A DNA stretch of 64,000 nucleotides from Pseudomonadota bacterium (lineage in GTDB: Bacteria > Pseudomonadota > Alphaproteobacteria > Sphingomonadales > Sphingomonadaceae). The stretch's first letter is position 1. Every line of letters starts with the position of its first letter. Position numbers and translations under genes: made by a program. The stretch is taken from contig JAJZTH010000017.1 in the NCBI GenBank assembly GCA_021849075.1, positions 1 to 64,000 on the forward strand, read 5' to 3'. Of the stretch, positions 58,244 through 64,000 are shown one piece after another. The notes below the pieces were generated by a model. That model was not told where the DNA came from, searched no databases, and worked only from the letters and a program-made list of their open reading frames with translations.

Positions 58244-59194
58244 TCAACCGGCCGATCCGGCCTGCCCGGCGGACGGCGCAGGCGTTGTCGGCGCGGTCGG
58301 CGCCGCTGCCGGCACCGGGCTTTCCAGGGTCGGCGTGCCGACGGGCGCAGGACGGCGCTGGGCCGGGCGGGCGGCGGGCGTTGCGGCAGGCGGCACGGCG
58401 GCGGCTGGCGCAGTCGTGCCGCGCGCCAACAGCGCCTCGGCGCTGACGGGCACATCGGCGATGGTGCGGTCGGCCGCGCCCAGCGGCGCGATCGGCTTGC
58501 CGCCGACCGTCACGCTCAGCGCCTGCGGCCGGCCGGTCAGGATGGTCGGCCCCTTGGCCCCTTCGGGCAGGGTGAAGCTCTCGCCCTTCTTCAGCGTGCC
58601 GTCTTTCAGCCGCTCCCCGGTTTCGTCGACGATGCGCAGCCATACGTCATCGATCGCGGTGAAGACCACCGGCTGGGCGGCGGGCGCAACCGGCGCGGCC
58701 CCGGCCGGGCGGGCGGCAGCAGGCGCGGCCTCTTCCTGGGCGATCTCCTCACCGGTGGGCGGGGTCAGCAACTGGGTGCGCCACAGCGTATAGCCCGCGA
58801 TCAGCAGGACGACGATGACCGCGACCACCCAGGCCAACCGACGCGGCGGCACGCGGGCGGGATCGACCGGCTCGAATGTTTCATAGCGATTGGCGCCCAG
58901 ATCGCTGGCATGCACGCCATGGCGCACCTCCGCGGCGATCGTCACTTCGTCCAGATCGACGGCGCGGGCATAGGCGCGCGCGAAACCCACGGCATAGGGA
59001 ATGCCCGGCAAAGCGGCGTAATCGTCGCGCTCCACCGCTTCCAGCTGGCGCACGGCAATGCGCGTGCGGGTCGCAACATCCTGGATCGAAAGGCCCTGCG
59101 CTTCCCGCGCGGCGCGCAGCTTCGCGCCGGGGGTAGTGGGCTGCGCCTCCGGCGCGCCATTCGCGCCGGTTTCCAGTTCTGCTTCGTCTGCCAT
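58244..59194 (-). CDS. rodZ: RodZ-like cytoskeletal/HTH membrane protein
   Basis: A 316-residue protein. An N-terminal HTH_25 domain (KLRAAREAQGLSIQDVATRT, about 25-90) precedes one transmembrane helix (about 121-140, LAWVVAVIVVLLIAGYTL), a periplasmic DUF4115-type domain (VVFTAIDDVWLRIVDETGER) and a proline/alanine-rich tail. RodZ joins MreB filaments to the wall synthesis machine. MADEAELETG at 59194 is the natural start, and the track's extension begins with TTG. Confidence 0.9.
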   Translation of the reverse strand: MADEAELETGANGAPEAQPTTPGAKLRAAREAQGLSIQDVATRTRIAVRQLEAVERDDYAALPGIPYAVGFARAYARAVDLDEVTIAAEVRHGVHASDLGANRYETFEPVDPARVPPRRLAWVVAVIVVLLIAGYTLWRTQLLTPPTGEEIAQEEAAPAAARPAGAAPVAPAAQPVVFTAIDDVWLRIVDETGERLKDGTLKKGESFTLPEGAKGPTILTGRPQALSVTVGGKPIAPLGAADRTIADVPVSAEALLARGTTAPAAAVPPAATPAARPAQRRPAPVGTPTLESPVPAAAPTAPTTPAPSAGQAGSAG

Positions 59195-59270
59195 GCTGCT
59201 CCCGCGACCTTTTTGGGCCGGGCCTTGTCTCACTGCGGGACGGGCCTTGTCAACGCCATGCCCCTGCAAT

Positions 59271-61547
59271 TCAGCTCAATTCGATGTTTCTCTCCTGCGC
59301 CCACCGGGTCAGCGGGCCGCGAATGTCGGACGTTCCACTGTCCAGCAGTTCGCGCATCAAAGCCTGCAATTGCGCCGCATCGATCGCGCGGATCATCGCC
59401 TTGACCGGGCCGACCGACGCGGGCGTGATCGACAGGCGACGGATGCCCAGGCCGATCAGCGCCATCGCCTCCAGCGTGCGCCCGCCCATTTCGCCGCACA
59501 CGCCCACCGGCACCTGATGCGCCTGACAGGCGCGCGCCACCCGGTCCAGGAACCGCAGCACCGCGATGCTCAGCCAGTCATAGCGTTCCGCCAGCTTGGG
59601 ATGGGCGCGGTCGGCGGCGAACAGGAACTGGGTCAGGTCATTGGTGCCGATCGACAGGAAATCGACGCGCGGCAGCAATATGTCCAGCACCTCGGCCAGC
59701 GCCGGCACTTCCAGCATCGCGCCATATTTGACCGCGATCGGCATCTTCTTCTTCTGCGACTGCAACCATTCGCGCTGATGCTCCACCAGCGCGCGGGCCT
59801 GTTCATATTCCCATGGCTCCGACACCATCGGGAACATGATGTTCAGTACCTTGCCCGCGCCGGCCTCCAGCAGAGCGCGCGCCTGCGCCTTCATCAACCC
59901 GTCGCGGTCCAGCGCCAGCCGTAGCGCGCGCCAGCCCATCGCCGGATTATCCTCCAGCTCCTCGTCCCCGTCGCGCGTCATATAGGGCAGCGCCTTGTCG
60001 CCGCCGATGTCGACCGTGCGGAAAATGACGGGCCGGTCGCCCGCCGCATCCAGCACATCCTTGTACAGACGCTGCTGTTTTTCCCGCTGCGGCAGGGTGG
60101 CCGACACCAGAAACTGAAATTCCGTGCGGAACAGGCCAATGCCGTCCGCGCCGACAATGTCCAGCGCCTGCGCATCTTCCCGCAGACCGGCATTGACCAT
60201 CAGCTCCACCCGCTGCCCGTCGGTCGTCACCGACGGCAGATCGCGCATCGCGGCGAATTCGGCGCGGCGCTTTTGCGTCACATGCAGCTTGCTTTCAAAC
60301 GCCTCGTCCATGTCGGCGCTCGGCCGGATCAGCAGCGAATTGGCGCCGACGTCCATCAGGATCAGGTCGCCTTCGTTCAACTGGTGGCGCACATCGCGCA
60401 CCCGGCCCAGCACCGGCACGCCCATGGCGCGTGCGACGATGGTGACATGGGCGGTCAGCGACCCTTCCTCCAGGATCACGCCCTTCAGCCGCCGCCGGTC
60501 ATATTCCAGCAGTTCCGCCGGCCCCAGATTGCGCGCGATCAGGATGGCGTCACCGCGCAGTCCCAGTTGCGCCGCCGTGCCCAGCTGCCCCGACACGATG
60601 CGGAGCAGCCGGTTGGCCATATCCTCCAGATCGTGCATCCGGTCCTGCAACAACGGATCGTCAATCTGGCGCATGCGCATCCGGGTGCGCTGCTGCACCC
60701 GTTCGATCGCCGCTTCCGCAGTCAGGCCGCTGTCGATCGCCTCGTTGATCCGCCGGATCCAGCCTTCGTCATAGGCGAACATCTTGTAGGTTTCGAGCAC
60801 CTCCTGATGCTCGCCCTCGGTGCCGAACTCGGCCGCTCCGGTCATCCGGTCGATCTGCTCGCGCATCTTGGCAAAGGCGGAAATGACCCGCGCCCGCTCC
60901 GCCTCCGTATCCTCCGCGACGGTATGTTCGACATGGATGCGCGGCTGGTGGAACACCGCATGGCCGCGCGCCATGCCCATCACCAGTTGCAAGCCATGCA
61001 GCATCGTCGTGCCGGTGTCGGTCACGCGCGCGTCCGCCGGGCCATCGTCAGCCAGTTCGGCATGGGCGATCAGTTCGGACAGCACCATGGCGACCGTCTG
61101 CAACGCCTCGATCTCGACCTCTTCATATTTGCGCGGCTCGACATGCTGCACGCACAGCACGCCGATGGCGCGCTCGCGCCGCACGATCGGCACGCCGGCA
61201 AAGCTGTGGAACAATTCTTCGCCGGTTTCGGGGCGATAGCTATAGTCGGGGTGCGACGCCGCCTCGTCCAGGTTCAGCGTCTCGACATTGGTGGCGATCA
61301 GGCCGACCAGACCCTCGCCCATCGCCATGCGGGTGACATGCACCGCTTCCTGCTTCAGGCCCCGCGTCGCAAACAGCTCCAGCACGCCTTCGCGCACCAG
61401 ATAGATGGAGCAGACCTCGCTCGACAGCGACTCGCCGATAATCTCCACAACCTTGTTCAGCTTGGCCTGCGCGCTGGTACGCGCGGCCATCACTTCCTGA
61501 AGGCGGACAAGGATCTGGCGGGCGGCGGCGGCGGGCGAACTGGGCAT
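59271..61547 (-). CDS. ptsP: PTS-Ntr enzyme I (phosphoenolpyruvate-protein phosphotransferase)
   Basis: A 758-residue protein with an N-terminal GAF domain (about 20-165, CSIYLVREGVLELFATRG) and the enzyme I domains: EGSLTAHVTIVARAMGVPVLG with the phospho-His (about 366), FRTEFQFLVS, GGDKALPYM and FLSIGTNDLTQFLFAADR with the PEP-binding region. It starts the nitrogen-related phosphorelay (PtsP-NPr-EIIA). It is divergent from the first aminotransferase gene, sharing a 161 bp upstream region, and rodZ follows 76 bp downstream. Confidence 0.96.
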   Translation of the reverse strand: MPSSPAAAARQILVRLQEVMAARTSAQAKLNKVVEIIGESLSSEVCSIYLVREGVLELFATRGLKQEAVHVTRMAMGEGLVGLIATNVETLNLDEAASHPDYSYRPETGEELFHSFAGVPIVRRERAIGVLCVQHVEPRKYEEVEIEALQTVAMVLSELIAHAELADDGPADARVTDTGTTMLHGLQLVMGMARGHAVFHQPRIHVEHTVAEDTEAERARVISAFAKMREQIDRMTGAAEFGTEGEHQEVLETYKMFAYDEGWIRRINEAIDSGLTAEAAIERVQQRTRMRMRQIDDPLLQDRMHDLEDMANRLLRIVSGQLGTAAQLGLRGDAILIARNLGPAELLEYDRRRLKGVILEEGSLTAHVTIVARAMGVPVLGRVRDVRHQLNEGDLILMDVGANSLLIRPSADMDEAFESKLHVTQKRRAEFAAMRDLPSVTTDGQRVELMVNAGLREDAQALDIVGADGIGLFRTEFQFLVSATLPQREKQQRLYKDVLDAAGDRPVIFRTVDIGGDKALPYMTRDGDEELEDNPAMGWRALRLALDRDGLMKAQARALLEAGAGKVLNIMFPMVSEPWEYEQARALVEHQREWLQSQKKKMPIAVKYGAMLEVPALAEVLDILLPRVDFLSIGTNDLTQFLFAADRAHPKLAERYDWLSIAVLRFLDRVARACQAHQVPVGVCGEMGGRTLEAMALIGLGIRRLSITPASVGPVKAMIRAIDAAQLQALMRELLDSGTSDIRGPLTRWAQERNIELS

Positions 61548-61708
61548 AATAGTTGCGCTATCAGATTGATGCGCCCACTTCCAAGGCGTTTCCTATTATC
61601 TGCGCCGCAATATTGTTGATCACAGCTTATTTGCATGGCGGGAACAATCTGTACAATCGTCCAACGGATCGAACGGGCCGTCGACAGGCCCGCAGGGAGA
61701 AATGGGAC

Positions 61709-62866
61709 ATGGCCACGCAACTCGAACCCGCATTTGAACAGGATCTCATCGACCGCGGCTATTCGCGCCGCCAGCTGGCGAAGGCCGCCGCGCTGCTGGG
61801 CGCCGGCGCCGCCGCCATCCACGTCACCGGGGCCGGCGCGCAGCAGGCGGCCAAGGCGGTTGTCGGCGCGGTGCGCATCGGCGCCAATGAATGCTGGACC
61901 GGTCCCTTTCCCGTCGCTGCCGACGCCGCCTTCAAACTGGTGAAGGAAGGCAATCGCTACGAACCCGACAATGAACATCAAAAGCTGTTCGACGCCGTCG
62001 CCTCGGTCGAGGGCATTCCGGCCGATCGCGTCGTCGCCTGGCCCGGCTCTTCCGATCCCTTGAGCCGCGTCGCCGTCGCCTATGCATCGCCCACGCGCGG
62101 CATCGTCACCGCCGATCCGACCTATGAAGCCATCTGGCGCACCGGCGACTGGCTGGGCGCCAAGGTGACGAAGGTGCCCCTGACCAAGGATTATGCGCAC
62201 GACGTCAAGGCGATGCTGGCGGCCGATCCCAATGCTGGCGTCTACTATATCTGCTCGCCCAACAACCCGACCGGCACCGTCACGCCGATCACCGACATTG
62301 AATGGCTGGCCAACAACAAGCCCAAGGACGCGATCCTGGTCGTGGACGAAGCCTATATCCACTGGGTCGACGGTCCCAACGCCGCCAAACTCGCCGCCAC
62401 GCGCGACGATGTTCTGATCCTGCGCACCTTCTCCAAGTTGTTCGGCATGGCCGGCATGCGCCTTGGCCTCACCTTCGCCAGCCCCGTGCTCATGGAAAAG
62501 ATGATGCGCTATGACGGCGGACAGGTGACGGGCATGCTGCCGATGACCGCCGTCGCCTGCGGCACCGCCTCCGTCACCGAAGCCGGCCTCATCAAGGCGC
62601 GCCGCGCGGAAATGAACGCCGCCCGCGAAAAGGCCGTCAGCCATCTCAAAGCCAAGGGGATCAAGGTCGTCCCCGGCAGCCAGGCGAACATGTTCATGGT
62701 CGACTGGGGCAAGCCGGCCAAGGGCATGATGGAGGCGCTGATGACGCAGAATGTGCAGATCGGCCGCAGCTGGCCGATCTGGCCCAACATCTCGCGCATC
62801 TCGGTAGGATCGATGGAAGAGATGGAAAAGTTCAACGCCGCAATCGACAAGGTGTGGAAGGCGTAA
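61709..62866 (+). CDS. Tat-exported histidinol-phosphate aminotransferase-like PLP enzyme, copy 1
   Basis: A 385-residue protein. The N-terminus holds a twin-arginine signal (GYSRRQLAKAAALLGAGAAA, about 17-36) followed by AVVGAVRIGANECWTGPFPV. The rest is a fold type I aminotransferase: PNNPTGT (residues near the cofactor), VVDEAYIHWV, and RTFSKLFGMAGMRLGLTFA with the PLP lysine, as in HisC. GGGAGA before ATG 61709 supports the start; the track's upstream extension overlaps the ptsP promoter region. It is exported folded with its cofactor, an unusual location. Substrate unknown. Confidence 0.87.
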   Translation: MATQLEPAFEQDLIDRGYSRRQLAKAAALLGAGAAAIHVTGAGAQQAAKAVVGAVRIGANECWTGPFPVAADAAFKLVKEGNRYEPDNEHQKLFDAVASVEGIPADRVVAWPGSSDPLSRVAVAYASPTRGIVTADPTYEAIWRTGDWLGAKVTKVPLTKDYAHDVKAMLAADPNAGVYYICSPNNPTGTVTPITDIEWLANNKPKDAILVVDEAYIHWVDGPNAAKLAATRDDVLILRTFSKLFGMAGMRLGLTFASPVLMEKMMRYDGGQVTGMLPMTAVACGTASVTEAGLIKARRAEMNAAREKAVSHLKAKGIKVVPGSQANMFMVDWGKPAKGMMEALMTQNVQIGRSWPIWPNISRISVGSMEEMEKFNAAIDKVWKA

Positions 62867-62874
62867 CTTATTTG

Positions 62875-62902
62875 CGGGATGCGCCGAAAGAGGCGCATCC
62901 CG
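62875..62902 (+). terminator. Hairpin after the first PLP enzyme gene
   Basis: CGGGATGCGCC (62875-62885) pairs perfectly with GGCGCATCCCG (62892-62902). It lies nine bases after the stop but lacks a T-tract. Confidence 0.55.
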
Positions 62903-62937
62903 TGACGGTGCCGGCCCGCAGGAAAATTGCAGAAAAG

Positions 62938-62978
62938 AAAAGGCGGCGCATTGCGGATATGCGCCGCCTTTTCGTTTC
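62938..62978 (+). terminator. Rho-independent terminator between the two PLP enzyme genes
   Basis: AAGGCGGCGCA (62940-62950) pairs with TGCGCCGCCTT (62960-62970), followed by TTCGTTTCTC. Its presence suggests that the two paralogous genes are mostly separate transcripts. Confidence 0.75.
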
Positions 62979-63020
62979 TCCCCACGTAACTGAAGAGCAT
63001 TCAGACGAGGGACAGACGAC

Positions 63021-64000
63021 ATGACCATGATGCTGACGAAGGATGCCAAGGAAGATCTGATCGAGCGCGGCTATTCGCGCCGCCAGCTGGGCGAGGTCGC
63101 CGCGCTGCTGGGCGCTGGCGTCGCCGCCAGCTCGCTGCTGGGCGGCAGCGCCATGGCGCAGCAGCAGGCGGCCCGCGCGGTCAAGGGCGCGGTGCGCATC
63201 GGCGCCAATGAATGCTGGACCGGCCCCTTCCCCTCGGGCGTTCAGGCCGCTGCCGAAGCCGCCTCGTTCGGCAACTGGTACGATCCGGACAATTACAAGG
63301 CGGACCTGATCAAGACCGTCGCCACGGTCGAAGGTCTGCCCGAAGAGCAGGTGATGCCCTGGCCCGGCTCGGGCGGCCCGCTGGTCAGCATCGTCGCAGC
63401 CTATTGCTCGCCGACCAAGGGCCTCGTCACGGCCGACCCGACCTTCGAATCCGCCTGGCGCACCGCCGATTACATGAAGGCCCCCATTGCCAAAGCCCCC
63501 CAGGCGATCGGCAAGGGCCATGATGTGAAGGCGATGCTCGCCGCCAATCCGAACGCGGGTCTCTATTATATCTGCACCCCCAACAACCCGACCGGCACGA
63601 TCACCCCGCTCGCCGACATCAAGTGGCTGCTGGACAACAAGCCGGCCGACGCCATGCTGCTGGTGGACGAAGCCTATATCCACTTCTCCGAAAGCCCCAG
63701 CGCCGCCACGCTGATCGGCAACCGCAAGGACATCATCGTCATGCGGACCTTCTCGAAGCTGTTCGGCATGGCGGGCGTCCGCCTTGGCCTCACCTTCGCC
63801 GATCCCGAAGTGCAGAAGCGCATTTCGCTGTTCGGCCCGGCCGCAGGCGGCCTCGCCATCACCGCCATGCATTGCGGCAATGCGGTCTATACCGAAGCCG
63901 CCCTGATCAAGGCGCGCCGGAATGAAATGATCGCCAACCGCGAAGAAACCATCGCATGGCTGACCAAGAAGGGGCTGGAAGTGCAGCCCGGCAGCCAGGC
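63021..64000 (+). CDS. Tat-exported histidinol-phosphate aminotransferase-like PLP enzyme, copy 2 (partial, cut by window end)
   Basis: This gene is missing from the ORF track because it has no stop inside the window. 326 codons are visible. They start MTMMLTKDAKEDLIERGYSR with the Tat signal (SRRQLGEVAALLGAGVAAS), then GAVRIGANECWTGPFPSG, PNNPTGT, LVDEAYIHF and RTFSKLFGMAGVRLGLTFAD with the PLP lysine. It shares long identical blocks with copy 1 and is a tandem duplicate that has diverged in the middle. It has its own leader with a hairpin terminator upstream. Substrate unknown. Confidence 0.86.
   Translation, partial: MTMMLTKDAKEDLIERGYSRRQLGEVAALLGAGVAASSLLGGSAMAQQQAARAVKGAVRIGANECWTGPFPSGVQAAAEAASFGNWYDPDNYKADLIKTVATVEGLPEEQVMPWPGSGGPLVSIVAAYCSPTKGLVTADPTFESAWRTADYMKAPIAKAPQAIGKGHDVKAMLAANPNAGLYYICTPNNPTGTITPLADIKWLLDNKPADAMLLVDEAYIHFSESPSAATLIGNRKDIIVMRTFSKLFGMAGVRLGLTFADPEVQKRISLFGPAAGGLAITAMHCGNAVYTEAALIKARRNEMIANREETIAWLTKKGLEVQPGSQ

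Noticed and set aside
61490-63049. 519-codon minus-strand ORF under the first PLP enzyme
   Set aside because: Gly/Ala/Arg/Asp-rich shadow without domains; both ends fall into other genes' coding regions.

Overview
The window is a contiguous, GC-rich piece of an alphaproteobacterial chromosome, most likely Sphingomonadaceae (Sphingobium/Sphingomonas type). The reasons are the gene content and order (atpD-atpC; panB-yfgM-bamB-der; pcm-tolC-popZ...valS; lptD-surA-pdxA-rsmA; ptsP-rodZ-cpoB-tilS-ftsH), a large TonB-dependent receptor, a YezD-type protein and dispersed palindromic repeats of the CGTTCGCCCTGAGC type. Genus and species cannot be fixed by eye. No CRISPR array, rRNA operon, IS element or prophage was seen.

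Layout: 1-550 holds the end of the ATP synthase operon (atpD tail, atpC). 700-3470 is a polyprenol-phosphate glycosylation pair (membrane GT39 plus GT2-GtrA). 3600-5930 has an orphan CpaF ATPase and a secreted protein. 6060-9550 holds single genes (exported SAM methyltransferase, EamA transporter, OsmC, PRC-barrel, RBBP9-like hydrolase). 9650-12460 is yezD followed by a structured leader and a TonB receptor. 12520-13170 is a YefM/ParE-like toxin-antitoxin pair. 13230-17900 is panB, yfgM, bamB, der, tusA. 17990-23940 holds an Hpt protein, LLM oxidoreductase, acyltransferase, HerA-like ATPase and MATE pump. 24070-32960 runs on the minus strand: pcm, tolC, popZ, a Tat-exported adenosine deaminase, an S9 peptidase and valS.

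33147-37128 is a small (about 3.9 kb) island integrated at tRNA-Cys(GCA). It has a P4-type integrase, a membrane protein translationally coupled to it, a 5'-truncated FecI-like sigma factor, an ArdC antirestriction protein, a second sigma-factor scrap, and an imperfect copy of the tRNA 3' end at the far side. TGGGGGC-type repeats near both ends are probably integrase arm sites.

37155-64000 is mostly conserved core: a SPFH/RHH pair with a palindromic candidate operator, GST, TauE, ndk-holC-pepA, the outer-membrane block lptD-surA-pdxA-rsmA, rluE, an RsmB-type methyltransferase, guaB, ftsH, tilS, cpoB, rodZ and ptsP. It ends with two tandem paralogous Tat-exported histidinol-phosphate-aminotransferase-like proteins, the second cut by the window edge.

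Much of the gene set serves the cell envelope (BamB, SurA, LptD, TolC, CpoB, RodZ, FtsH). The most unusual observations are the tandem Tat-exported PLP enzymes, the degenerate island with its fused ORFs and sigma remnants, the leader upstream of the TonB receptor, and the insertion of an exported adenosine deaminase and S9 peptidase into the popZ-valS neighbourhood.
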